Shown here one piece after another: positions 22,851-35,061 of a DNA stretch of 64,000 bases. The DNA lies in the NCBI GenBank assembly GCA_043228905.1, contig JBHGNT010000010.1, positions 18,476,001 to 18,540,000 on the forward strand, read 5' to 3'. The notes under the pieces are model-generated. The model saw nothing but the letters and a program-made list of their open reading frames with translations. It did not search any database and was not told the DNA's origin. Source of the DNA: Azolla caroliniana (lineage: Eukaryota; Polypodiophyta). How positions within the stretch are numbered: position 1 is the first letter of the stretch; every line of letters starts with the position of its first letter. Both the position numbers and the translations under genes were made by a program.

Positions 22851-25800
22851 CTACTCGCGTCTTCGTTTCCCATGTCTTGATCTGCGAGGAGCTTCATCCT
22901 CACTTAAACTATCATCATCATCTTTTCCATATGATTCACCACCAAAGTCCCCCTCCTGGAGCTGAGTAACCTTTGGAGAGTAGCGAGTGTCTGCATCACT
23001 CATCCCAAACACTTCTCCACCAACTGATTTCTCCATACTCCTTGGATCACCCACGCTACTTTGCAATCTCTCGCCACCCCCCAAGATATTCTCATTCTTT
23101 TGCACCCGGGCTGGTGGTTGATCACGCCTGACCCAACCCTGGCCTGGACCCTGGGCTGGAGGTGGACGAAATGGAAGGCCGCTTGGCCGCCCAGGGCCAC
23201 CAATGAAAGGCGGTGGTCTTGGGGCAGCCATTATAGTACCTGGCCGCACACCGACCATCAAAGCCGAGCCTGGAGGTCCCATCATCCCCATTCCAGTGCC
23301 AGTGCCAGTGTGCACGAATAAACCATTTGGCGGTGGTCTTCCGGACAGAAGCATACCTGGCGGTGCCAAAACACCTCCATCCATCGGGCCAAATGCCATA
23401 TTGATATGACCCCCATATCTTGGAAGGGATGGGTATGTTGGAAACACTCCTCTACCCAATGCTTTATTGAACCCATTCGTAGAGCTTGCAAACCTATCAT
23501 ATCCTACCCCAAAAAGCGGGTCACCACCGGGTGCCAAGTTTCTTCCCCGGCCACGATTCTTCTTCCACATAATCTCAGCCGCAGTCGCCGTGCTTACTCG
23601 CTTGCTTGCAATATTAGCTGTTGGAGTCGAGCTATCTTCTTCCTCACTTTCTTCTTCATCTTCTTGGTCCTCTTCTACAACATCAAATGGTGTATCCTCC
23701 ATATCGTGGGTGGTGCCATGGGTCTTCTCTTCCTCCCATTTCCGCTCGGCATCATTTGCAAGTTTCTGGCCCAAATTATGCAACTTACATCAGATAAAGA
23801 TTCCTTTCTAATACATGCCTACTATGTTCATGGTGTGGGAAAAATTGCGGTATTATTATTTGAAAAAACTCTATACATGCTTAACAAGTTCACTTACCAT
23901 GAGCTCACTATCCGGTTCCATATACAGAAGAGACGCAAGCTGCTCACCCACGCTTGGCTCCAATTCTTGGCAATCTCTACTTATCTGGAACAACACGATA
24001 GCACAATATGTTAAGAGAAGTTATGCCATTACTTCCAATGAAACTCTCATCACATTTCAATATGGAAAATTATGGAAACAGTTGAACCTTGAAAGTCCTC
24101 ATCTAGACCATCATCAATTTCCAAATTGAGTTTTTTTAATACATTTCGATTTAAATACACAAAACTTGGCAAGACAATGTGGAGAAGTGAATCAACCAAC
24201 CATATATATAGACATTGTTTATTAATGTTCATAGAATTTATTTCCTAATTTTTCATCGTCATGAATGATGATTCTACTTCTTTCTCTCCATAAAACTAGG
24301 ATGCATTTATGATCTGTATAAAGAGTCGTATATATACAACAGCCATAGCCAAAAACCTCACAACATACTCAATATCATAGAGAAACAGAATGTGTCAATT
24401 ACAATCAACAACAAAATGCATTATTCATGAAACTCCATGGTTTGCAAATTACGGATGGGAGTCAAAATGTATCTTCAGCTAGATCATAAGCCTAAACCAG
24501 CTGCTATTGATATACAACATCAAGTAGTGTACTAAACCATGAAGCTTATCATTTTCAAATACCACTGTTGATGAAGATTCATCATGCATTCACTGGTCCA
24601 AGCCTTTCCATACTTTTTCCTTACCAGGGAGACATTATCTATCAACAATCACATACAGCATAAGTGATAGAGAGTTATTTATTTCCTTCTTGCTGTAATC
24701 ACCATCGTCAGCCCACCACAAGGGAACACTATTGGGATTTTGGTGCAAGGCCATAAACTGACACTGATTGTACCCTTCATTCTTTGCTTCTAGATAATTT
24801 CTACACCCTCAGTCTTGCCGTTAAATTTGAACTTGAATATTCAAAAGGCAGAATTATACCTAAAAAATTAAGGTCATGGAGTCTGGCCAGAGTAAGTGTC
24901 TGTTTGGACCTATTCTCTTCCAATACTGCATCTTAAGACATAGATATGCCTTCATAACCACAGTAAATAGAAAAAAACATAAAGAATATTCAGACAATCT
25001 ACAGTATACTCATCAACTTTCTAATTACAAACTCAATCACAATTCACATTATAGATGAACAAAGGGTTACATTCTCATAAAAAGAATTGACAAATTTACT
25101 GTCTTTGACTACTTAAAACATGGTAGAGAATGTAATCAATGCATAATAAAGTTAAGGAAAGAGATAATGAAATTTTCAATTTACAACCAATTCATATTAA
25201 TTCATAACACATATACAGCATACCTTAACTGGAAGGTTCTCTTTGTATGGATTTCTCAAGTGTCGCGTTTTGTTGAAAGATAGCTCACATAGCTGCAAAG
25301 TGACAATACAGGATGATACTGTTTAAAATTTTCAAGCACACTGAAATAACATTCACAGAAATGACACAGCAAGCTCTAGGACTTAGAAATCACCTTGTCA
25401 TGTCACAAATTCACTAGTTCCTATTTCATGTTCATGGAATCAGAGAATAAAATTGGTTTTCCTGGTTACTATAATACCGATTCCTTCTCCTAGTTTATGA
25501 AATTGTGTTTAGAGTTTCTTATTGGATTAGATGTTTTGAGAAGAAGCTGATTCACATGAATCAATTCCAATAACAACCCATCTTCAGGATTTGTTTAATC
25601 CGACCTACCTATCGAATATCTTTCTTCAATTTGGAACTCATTTACTGGTCAGGGCCCCAAAGACCAAAGAACAATTGGATTTTAATATACTATCCATCTA
25701 ACTTCATTCTTAGTCCTAGAGCTAGAACTCTTAGATATACATGTACACTTTTTCAAATAATTTTAGGGATCTAACATGCCTTAGCTATCAAATATTTGCT

Positions 25801-28800
25801 TCAATTTGGAACTCATTTACTGGTCAGGCCTCCAAAGACCACAGAATAATTGGATTTCATCTAATTTCATTCTTAGTCCTAGAGCTAGAACTCTTAGATA
25901 TACCTGCACACTTTGTCAATTAATTTAGGGATCTAAAATGCTTTACAAGTTGTAAAGCAGTAACTAAGCACCACATTCTATATTTCTACAGGGAAATATA
26001 CATCTGCAGACATTTTGTAAATCTAATTTCTTAAATACAAAATCTATGAGTAAATCTACAAAAAGCTATTATCTCAAGCTATTTCATAAAGGGAAATTTT
26101 GGGGTATGTCCAGCTTTGTTGGAATATTCATCCACAGACATTATTTTGTAAATATAATTCCTTAAATACAAAAATCTATGACTAAATCTAGGAAAAGCTA
26201 TTATCTCAAGCTATTTCATAAAGGGAAATTTTGGGGTATGTCCAGCTTGTTGGAATATTCATCCACAGACATTATTTTGTAAATATAATTCCTTAAATAC
26301 AAAAATCTATGACAATCTAGGAAAAGCTATTATCTCAAGCTATTTCTAGCTTTCTGAAGGGAAATTTTGAGCTATGTCAGCTTTGTTGGAATATAGATCT
26401 GCAGACATGATTTTCGAAAATCTAATTTCTCAAATACAAAAATCTATGAGTAAATCTAGGAAATGTTATTATATCAAGTTAGCTCTTTAATAAACATCTA
26501 GATATATCTCTTAGAATTCAATACATATAGTACATTCAAAATTCATATAATGCATCCATGCTAGATTATTGACAGAATAAATATTGCATATATCATAGGT
26601 ATTGCAGGCCTATACTGTAGATAGTCTTATTTTTTTATAAATGCAACAACTGCAAAGAAAAGTAAGACAGAACCATAAGTCTAAACCTAGCATGTATTGC
26701 AAAAGAATATCTCATCAGAGAAATTCCACTTCCTTTCTTACACACACCGTGATGGTACGGATACAGAATATGTATATATATATATATTAACACCTCTAAA
26801 AAACCAAAATGGCTTTGTGACCCAAAAAAACATAACTGCTTACGTTATCAATCATCAGCTTATAGCCTTATATCAAGCTTAAATGAATCTACAAAAAGCA
26901 AGTTGGGATTAAATTTCAATATACAAAATCCTCAAAATGATATGAGACCTTCAGCCATTTGAGACGAAAATTTCGGCCATAATGAGCAGTTCCATGGGCA
27001 TATTTCCAACCTCCTCCACCAACTATAACACCAATCTTTGACATCATCCTTGCACAACCCTGCACAAGTAAACTCCATTAGAAGACAATGCAAAGTATCG
27101 TGACATTATCCTGCGAAGCATTAATTCAGACTTTACCTGAAAGTGTCCTGTCTCATTCACCGAGAAGATCAAAATAACATTATCACAGGAATCAAATGCC
27201 TCATTTAGCTTAGATTCATTGTTCCGATGCGTTGCCCACAACCCACGTGCAACAGAAAGTTCCAAATTTTCACGATTACTACTCTTGACTATAAAAAACC
27301 TGGTAAAAACACAATACTAAACATCAACTTCAACACTTATCACATAATCATGAAAATCATAAAGAACCTATCAACATCTTTTCGGAAAAGTATAATTAGG
27401 AAAGTTGGATCACTGGAAGTACATGGCAATGCCAAGAACAATTATTGCACTAGAAATGGAAAACAAGAAAACCATAAACAACGAGCACATGTCCAAAGTA
27501 TCTTTACCACCGTACCAATTAATAAATATATTTATATACACACATTCTGCATATAATATATTTATTTAAAATGTGATGTGCACACAGAACACATACATAT
27601 TCAAATTTGCAAATTACAAGTACGTTTACAAATCAATTATAAAATTAGAATAAATACGACAGGAAGACAGTTGCAAGTGGAAACAAGCATACAATGGAAA
27701 AGCAATGTTACTGAATTATAAATTAGCATGCAGATGATTGTATTTCAATTGCTAAATGATGAATAGTTATTTCCAAAGTACAGGGATTGAGCATACAAGG
27801 ATCACATCTCAAAATGCAATGCATTGAAACGTTTCTCATGAAGGTGACCAATCAAACATGAAAACTATAGAAATGTAGCCAGAAAATCTAAATCTAGAGG
27901 AATTAAACCTTTGGCACCATCAGCATGATCTACTATGGAAGGTTAATCTTCAAAAATTGTAAGGTTTATGAGTTGCAAGTCAAAACCAAGCTGTAGCCTA
28001 CCAGGTATATTGAAGTTGTTAATGCATCAAAGGCCCATGACAACAATAGGTTCCCATTTTATGTTGATTCAGTTTGCAATATAACTGTTGCCAATGAGCT
28101 AGTGGCATAAAACTATTTTGATTGTCATACAAGCCAGAAGTGTACATAAGGGCCGATGAGCAAAAGGAGAAAATCATTGAGATTATTCTTTACCCAAAAA
28201 AGTTGCTATTGTAACAGATCACAATAGCAATCCCAACATCCTTTCATCCCAGATCTCATCTGTGTAAGCTACTACAATATTAGCCAGCACATCCTTCCTG
28301 TCAAACTAAGGAAAGGTAAGATCTTATACAAATGATGATATGTACGTGTAGCTATATAATTAAATCATAAATAAGCTATCATAAACTATTTAGTCTTATA
28401 TAATATCCAAAGCATCTCATCTAAGCACAAGAAACAAGGCTCAGAAAAAAACTCTTTTAGGAAAGGGGAGGAGGATGACACCCTTCATATGAATCTACAT
28501 GCCTGAAGCAAAAGGATATCAAATTCCCCAAAAATCCTGATAAGGAGAAATCAACTACTAATTGATTTCTCTTCCTTATATGGTGTTAAGATGGCAAGGG
28601 AAAATACTTCCATATACAATATAGGTAAGACTATTTACATAATCAATCTCCCCTTTGCAATGACAGGTTGTTTATGCAGCGGAAAACATATGACAGGCAA
28701 CGAAGAAATGAACCAGCTTTCCATGATGCATTCATAAAACCATGAACAGAAAATGCCACTATGTGCTAATTCACTGTCACAAAATATAAATACATCAGCT

Positions 28801-31800
28801 GTTATGAATCATGCAGCAATACCAAAATTCAGAACACAACTCCAGAATAATAATAATTATAAAGAGAGTAAAGATTACCAGAGTGAAAAGCTTTCAACTA
28901 TAACCAAGTAATACTGATTGACAAGACATATGAAATGAACAATCAACTCTAGAATCTAACATCATGAATGCATTTTGTTAGTCTTATGGTTTTACTTGCA
29001 AAAATAGAAATGTAATTACCATAAAATTGTAATCAAGATAGAAACTCTCTTTAAGAAGGAAATAATCCACAGACTGTATAAACCTTTGCAAATATGTGAC
29101 TCTGCGTATATATCAATGTAAGATCAAATGATATATGTTTACATACCATTATTTAAGTCGTGCATCTTTATCTATTGCACATTAATTGAGCCTCTTCAAG
29201 TACGTAATTACAATCATAGGTCACATCTTTATTTAATTTACAATAACTGAGTCATCAACATCTCAAAACTCAGCTCTGCACTAAAAAACAATAGGTTTCC
29301 ACGTAATAACACATGTCCAACAAATTCACCTTGAAAACCCCTGAGGAAGGGGTGAAGATGCAGAGACCACCTGGACCTGGCTTGAAGGTACATTGGCGGC
29401 AATTGGTTGCCATACTTGATTTTGCCCTGTTTCTAATTGTTGTTCCATCCTTTGAGTCGATGAAGGAAGAGGTGCAGGTGGAGGTGGTGGGAGTTGAGCC
29501 TCTTGATGTGGATGTTGTAGTTCTTGAGGTGGTATAGGCGGTAATGGAGGCAAATTTTGTACATCTTCTCCACTTGCGAGTGGTTGAGAAGAAGGCAGAG
29601 CTAAAGTTCCATCTTGGCCAGTGAAACCTTGTCTTTGGGAGATATGTCTTCCCCCATATTGTCGGGCACCAGAAGCTGAGTTTCGAACTTGAATTTTCTG
29701 TAAGCTCTCCTCTAATGGTGGAAAAGGGCCCGGAAGTTTGATGTGGCGATATCGGCACTCACCTCCATTTGGACAGAATCCCATCTTGTACCTGCAAAAC
29801 AAAGACCCCAAGATTGATTGCCAGAAAATGTTTATATTGCCCAATTTATTTATAAAAAAACATCTACCACCTTTATTAGATCACCATAAAGCAAAAGGGA
29901 TTCAGCTTATAATAATTTACCTTTATTGCATGCCATATGACAATAATATAGTGTCTCTATCTCTTTTAAAGACCTTTGCTATATTTAAATGATTGGCATA
30001 TGGATTTTGCAAAAGGGGAGCAAAAACTGAACCGAGATTCTCAAAACTGGTGTTTACACATATCACAAAGTCTACAGGCAAAGTATCATGACAACATGCT
30101 CAAACCCGTTCTAGTCATTTACCATGACTAGTAGCACTTAAACATTTGGATTTTACAAAAGGAGAGCAAAAACTGAACCCAGATTCTCAAAACTGGTGTT
30201 AACACATATCATAAAGTCTTCTAGGAAAAACAGAGATATCCCTAAATTATATATTAGCATATTAAAGCAATTCAGATTTTAAATCCAGACACATGAGCAA
30301 AAAATGAACCCATGATTCTTAAACCTTTTATGTTCGGTCACAGCCACTACTCTAAGCTGGGTACATATAAAGGCCCTTTCAATCATTTTTTTATCTAGAT
30401 TTCATCTATCATATTACCCTTCTTTTATATGCTGATTTGGGCCCCTTTCCCACAGCCTAACCCCAACACTTCTCACCTTGTCACAGTCTGCTCAAAGCCT
30501 TGTGCTCCTTTCTATTGGCTTATTACAGAGCTCATTCTCGCTTATGTGTGGCATGTCTTATATGGTATCAGAGCCTAGGCTCTCAATCTTAGATCTCTTC
30601 AAGAAGGGTTCATGTTTATCTCTAGATCTGTATTAATGCCTGTAAACTTTTTCATTCACAAAATCTCATTTCTCCTTTCCACAAACAGATTCTCTAGAGA
30701 CTTTGTCCTTTGGAACCACTTGAGGGAGGTGCGTACTAGAGTTAAAAACGAGACACCAAGCTACATTCAATACATTGGTCTCACCCACCCTGTTGTCAGA
30801 CAGAGATGTGGGACCAAGTCTCTGCAGTGTGGAAGATCTGAGAAAACTTGTAAGTCCATTAATTATAATGATTGCCCCATGTTAAAGAGCAAAAACATCA
30901 AAACCACATGAGATAGAGCTGAGTTAGGACCAAGTCTCTGCAGTGTGGAAGATCTGAGGAAATTTGTAAGTCCATTAATTACAATGATTGCCCCATGATA
31001 ATGAGCAAAAACATCAAAACCACATGAGATAGAGCTGAGTTAGGAGCAGCCACAATAGTCATAGACGTATTGTTTTAAGCTGAAACTGCATACATGGATT
31101 TGGAAATTACTCAGGCATCACTATCCACAGTTGTCTCTTGCCTCCAAGTAGTCCTTTACTTGAGTCTCTATCATTTACATATAGTTCTTGTACATAACTA
31201 CAACATGTATACTATGCCCTAGTCCTTGAGACCAAATTAAAAGCTTTCAACAGTCTGGAATTGGAAAACTCAATATGATCAAGTTCCACCCGGCAGGGAC
31301 CGGAGCTTCATCTCCATGGATAGATGGAGATGAATCTCTAGATAGATGGACAGCCGGCAAATGTGTGTCATGTTTAGTGGTCCCTTTTTTGCCTTTTAAT
31401 GGTATGTGAATACACTTGCATATTCACAATCGCATGCATTATAAGTATCGACGAAATCCCATGTAACAGTTGCCCATGAAATAAATTCATTGGGAATGCA
31501 TGGGAAACTATTAAATCATCTTGTTAAAGTTTCGGTGAGATAAGTTCAAATGAATTTCTTTGGTTCAAAGGGTTGCTTTATTGGTTTTAATATTGTGAGT
31601 TGCACATCATGCAAACAACATAGATGTGAATGCCTAATTAACAGCCTCTTTTTTTAAGTTCTACATACCAACATGTGATCCCTATGAGGACTTTATATTA
31701 TATGAACGTTTTCTTAACAATGTCAACATTAATGTTATTTGGAAACAATGCCGATTACCTTTACTTATTTATGTATTCAAGTTACTTCACAGGAATTCTG

Positions 31801-32901
31801 CTATGGAAGTAACATGAATCAAATTCTTAGTGCATGGAATTCTATGGGAGTTCTCAAAGATCAGGGGAATTATAATAACATCACTGTTTGCCTTTTATGG
31901 TTTATTTATCCCCACCCTAAGTTTGCTTTCCAGTCAGCATTCTTGGCTCTATCTACTTTAAGCCTCAATTGCAATGCCACAAAATGTATTTACCTTGGTT
32001 TTTTGCAATTCGATATCATGAAGAAGGAACCGGAAATCCACAGTTATGTTCCTGTCAAGCATAGTGCCAGGCTACTTGTTTCACAACATTGTTACTCATT
32101 TTCTTCTCTCGTTTCACCAATCTAGTTTTTCTCTTTCACGTGCTCATCTGAGCTTGTTTCCTCCGACCCCTCATAAGACTTCTCACCTTCTACAAGTTTC
32201 CCATAGGCAAGTGCCCTTTTGGCTTGGTTTATTATAAGGCTTATTCACGTTTTAGATGTGATATGTCTCATTTCTTGCACGCATCCAAATTGGCCACATA
32301 CATATTCACACGCTGCTTACATAATATACAAATTTAAGACTCAGAACTTACACAACATTTTAGTCTCTTAGTCAATTACATAGAACACTCCTTTGTTTTT
32401 TTAAACATACTCACGAAACCTTCCAGCACATTTCTGAATTAACAACATACATGGTAACACTCTTAAGACATCCTCAATAAGTAAGTGAACTTACATATTA
32501 CACTCCTTTATGTCCTCGTAGGTATGCTTGTAGACACAATCAGGTTCATGGCATTCACCATGTCTTGTAAAAAATCGACAAACAGGCATTCTACTCCGAT
32601 CGAGCTGATGTAAAAAGCCACAGACATCTCCTTTCATACAGAGGCCTCTAAGCCAATGTCGACAAACGGTTTGCCGATAGTTTCTTCGGCCTGATTGAAG
32701 TGTTCCTCCACTTCCAGGGGTGGGTCCAGGGCCGTTTGAGGAGGTGCCCAATCCAGCAGCAGCAACTGTGGACACAATTGCTGAGGCAGATATACTTCCA
32801 CCTCCCATATTGCCACCGGACATAGTGCCTCCAGGCAATACCACATTGTTATCTATGGCTCCCTCGAAATCAAAGCTAAACCCACCCTCTCCATCCTCCA
32901 T
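22851..32901 (-). CDS. CPSF30: CPSF30 long form: CCCH zinc fingers plus YTH domain
   Basis: Seven exons on the minus strand join in frame: 32901-32495, 29791-29330, 27299-27137, 27059-26949, 25292-25224, 23984-23898 and 23765-22851, giving 737 aa. Three CCCH fingers are complete: C80-C88-C94-H98, C108-C117-C122-H126 and C134-C142-C148-H152; intron 1 splits the third. A proline/glutamine-rich linker follows, then a YTH domain from about residue 290 (FFIVKSSNRENLELSVARGL, ISRDCQELEPSVGEQLASLL). The tryptophans of GLWAT (W311) and GGGGWK (W362) match m6A-cage positions. The C-terminus has acidic and G/P-rich stretches and ends in DEAPRRSRHGKRRRE. CPSF30 is a subunit of the nuclear cleavage and polyadenylation complex; the plant long form reads m6A and influences poly(A) site choice. 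A short form ending in intron 2 is known in Arabidopsis, and here the intron-2 donor reads AG|GTGA, so an unspliced transcript stops at once. Confidence 0.95.
25605..25945. repeat. ~175-bp tandem duplication in CPSF30 intron 4
   Basis: Two diverged copies share CTTCAATTTGGAACTCATTT (offset 175) and CTTAGTCCTAGAGCTAGAAC. Intronic, no coding content. Confidence 0.8.
26000..26475. repeat. ~130-bp tandem repeat, about four copies, CPSF30 intron 4
   Basis: The word CAGACAT recurs at about 26007, 26135, 26266 and 26402 (spacings 128, 131 and 136). Each copy carries TACAAAAATCTATGA, AAAAGCTATTATCTCAAGC and GGGAAATTTTG. The two inner copies are nearly identical, which suggests recent unequal exchange or slippage. 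Confidence 0.88.
30009..30235. repeat. Two copies of a ~75-bp direct repeat, CPSF30 intron 1
   Basis: The block GAGCAAAAACTGAACC..AGATTCTCAAAACTGGTGTT..ACACATATCA occurs near 30018 and near 30165. Confidence 0.75.
30331..32270 (+). mobile_element. Possible decayed LTR retrotransposon in CPSF30 intron 1
   Basis: Two diverged stretches, about 30331-30560 and about 32046-32270, resemble each other (ACTTCTCACCTT..., GGCTT.TTATTA.A, TTATTC.CG, TGTCTCATT/TGTCTTAT). Directly after the first lies TGGTATCAGAGCC (about 30569), the usual initiator-Met tRNA primer-binding site of copia elements. The interior has no recognisable gag or pol. It may be a LARD/TRIM-like or internally deleted element; boundaries and target duplication were not resolved. 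Confidence 0.45.
30811..31042. repeat. 116-bp tandem duplication, CPSF30 intron 1
   Basis: Two nearly identical units, 30811-30926 and 30927-31042, each begin GGACCAAGTCTCTGCAGTG. They lie inside the possible LTR-element remnant. Confidence 0.92.
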
Positions 32902-33488
32902 TTTTACTTGATCTGTTTTAGGGTAGAGAAATAAAAAACTAGGGCTTTGGTTAGAGAAGATGTTATTTGTACAGTATCACCCCTTGAAGTCAAAGCTTTT
33001 GACCCCAACTTCTCTATCCTCCATCCTTCTTCTTTTTCTTGCGTTTCCAGGGTGGAAAAAGAATTACGCTTTTTTACTGGAGATTTTATTTAAACCTTCT
33101 TTATCTAAGTTTAAGCCCGGTACTTCATCCACCATATATTTGCTTTCTGATTTGTGAAAAACAAATTAGGGTTTGGTTTTAAGGAATACTATTCACGCAA
33201 TATCACACGTCCGTCGGCTGTTTTCTGCCTTTCGAAAACGGAAACAGAATTAGGGTTTGCCTTTAAAGGAGATTTTAATCGCACTCGATGTCAAAGTGTT
33301 CCAGCCCACCTCCATCTTCCATTGTGAGAGGGGGGCGAAAAGGAGAAGAAAAAGAAGAAAAGTTAGCGTTTGGTTAAGAGCCGCTTTTCTTTGCGCAGTA
33401 GTAACCTGCCCATCATGGATAGAGAGTTTTACTTGTCTCTGTGAAGTGCGCTCTCTGTCTCTCTCTCACTCTGCCCTGTTCTTTGTTA
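32902..33488. other. CPSF30 5' flank and leader region
   Basis: On the minus strand this is the 5' UTR and proximal promoter. It contains AAACCCTAA-like telobox words (for example the complements of TTAGGGTTTG near 33170 and 33252) and a CT-rich stretch at 33447-33470. No other gene is seen. Confidence 0.5.
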
Positions 33489-33597
33489 AGTTAGGGATAG
33501 GGTCAGGGTCAGGGTCAGGGTCAGGGTCAGGGTTAGGGTTAGGATTAGGGTTAGCGTTAGGGTTAGGGTTGGGGTTAGGGTTAGGGTTAGGGTTGGA
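33489..33597 (+). repeat. Telomere-like hexamer tract (GGGTTA/GGGTCA)
   Basis: About 109 bp of six-base units: first five GGGTCA units, then mostly GGGTTA with single-base variants. The phase is the 6-mer TTAGGG, not the usual angiosperm 7-mer TTTAGGG. It lies about 600 bp upstream of the CPSF30 start codon. Confidence 0.9.
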
Positions 33598-33749
33598 AGT
33601 GATGTAGGCCTGTTCTTCACGGTGTGAGAGGAAACCCTAAGCAGTGGAAAAAACTCTGCTCTAGACTCTAGTATGCTCTGCTCTGTCTCTCTGAGTCTTG
33701 GTAACTAAGTTCGAAAATGAATATCATGTCAAAGTTAAAAAAGCTTCTA

Positions 33750-33980
33750 CTCGCTTATTTATTTATCTATCTATTTATTTATTTATTTATCTATTTATTT
33801 ATTTACTTATTTATTTATTTATTAATCTATCTATTTATTTATTTATCTATTTACTTATTTATTTACTTTTATTTTGTTTATTTATTTATTTGTTCATCTA
33901 TCTGTTTTATTTATTTACCTATTTACTTATTTATTTAGTAATTCACTTGTTCAACTATCGATTCATTTATTTATTAGCTG
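33750..33980. repeat. (TTTA)n/(ATCT)n microsatellite
   Basis: About 230 bp of TTTA units mixed with ATCTATCT. Frames reading LFIYLFIYL-like strings come from this repeat and are not genes. From 33981 to 34300 I see only T-rich and unremarkable sequence. Confidence 0.9.
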
Positions 33981-34300
33981 GATTAAATAATCTATTTAGT
34001 TTTTTCTTTTTCTGTTTTTTTTCTTTTTTGTCCCTTGAATTTCTCGTTATTTTTTCCACTCCAATTTTTGTCCCAGATGCCCCCCCCCTCCAACTCCTCC
34101 TCAAGCAGTTGTGTTCTTGGACTTTGTTGTATTTGTTAACAATTATGATATGATACCCTCATTGTCATATATGATATATGTCCAACTCAAACATCTACCA
34201 TTGGCAATTAGAGAAGGTTGAAAAGGCTATTTATGATGGTGTTCAAGATCTAACTCCTGTATATGAACACATTTGTGTGAATGGCTCTGGATATGTACTA

Positions 34301-35014
34301 CGTTGTCGTGGAGAAAACCGGCCTTAGGCGGAATCAGCGTAAAAGGTGCATGAACCGGCCCTTACGCGTGGGCACAAGGATTGATAAGTTGTACATAACT
34401 AGGAATAGGTCGGCTGATGTAAATATACTAGGTAGTACACATTTATTAGCTAGGAAATTGATGCGTATCTTTGTCCGAAGGGACAGAGAATAAAGATGAT
34501 GTATTCAGGATGTGACAGACCTCCCAGGCAGCCTATAAAGGGGAGGGAAGAAGGCTGAAATTGGTATCGTGTTTTGGTGAGGACGGAGTGTTGTCGGACT
34601 AGGAATCGAGCTTTCTCCTCCTTTATCGTTGTTCTCTACAGGTTTCTTGGACGGTTGCCTCTGCTTCGAGGAAAGCCCGAGTGCTTCTGGCAGGGGCTCC
34701 ACTGTGTGTGCGAGTGTGTGAGTGTTTGTGTTGAGTCTGTTGCTGGCTCGCCGGTTGTAATCTTTATTGTTGGAATCAATTATCCTATTTGTTGTCTCTT
34801 TGTGTTTCCCTTTCATTGTTTGGTGGGTGCACATCTCTGTTCGTTCTGTACACACGGTCATGATTCATTAGGCCGGTAAGCGTCGCTTGCCAGAAGCAGG
34901 CATTCGCTGGCTCAACACTTGTGCTCTCTCCCCTTTTGGTCTCTTGCACTCCTCAGTCCAAGGACCCCCCCGGTCTTGCCTTAATTTCTCACGCGTAAGC
35001 AAAACAACACGACA
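34301..35014 (+). repeat. LTR 1 of gypsy-like gag-protease family (GA)
   Basis: Homologous to 36987-37498 through blocks such as GTGTTGTCGGACTAGGA and GGAGAAAACCG. The first base of the expected TGTTGTC start is mutated. A TATA box (GCCTATAAAGG) lies near 34530. It is followed by a PBS-like TGGTAAACCCGACGTGAAA at 35021. The 3' border is approximate. Confidence 0.7.
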
Positions 35015-35061
35015 TCAATTTGGTAAACCCGACGTGAAACAAGGCGGCAGAGGAGTCGAAG

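Noticed and set aside
23406-24129. Plus-strand frames over the last CPSF30 exons
   Set aside because: They are shadows of the minus-strand acidic/glycine-rich coding exon, with no recognisable motifs.
33489-33597. True chromosome end
   Set aside because: The tract is only about 110 bp, variant-rich, and has kilobases of sequence on both sides.
33698-34153. 151-codon frame with LFIYL repeats
   Set aside because: It is the TTTA/ATCT microsatellite read as protein.
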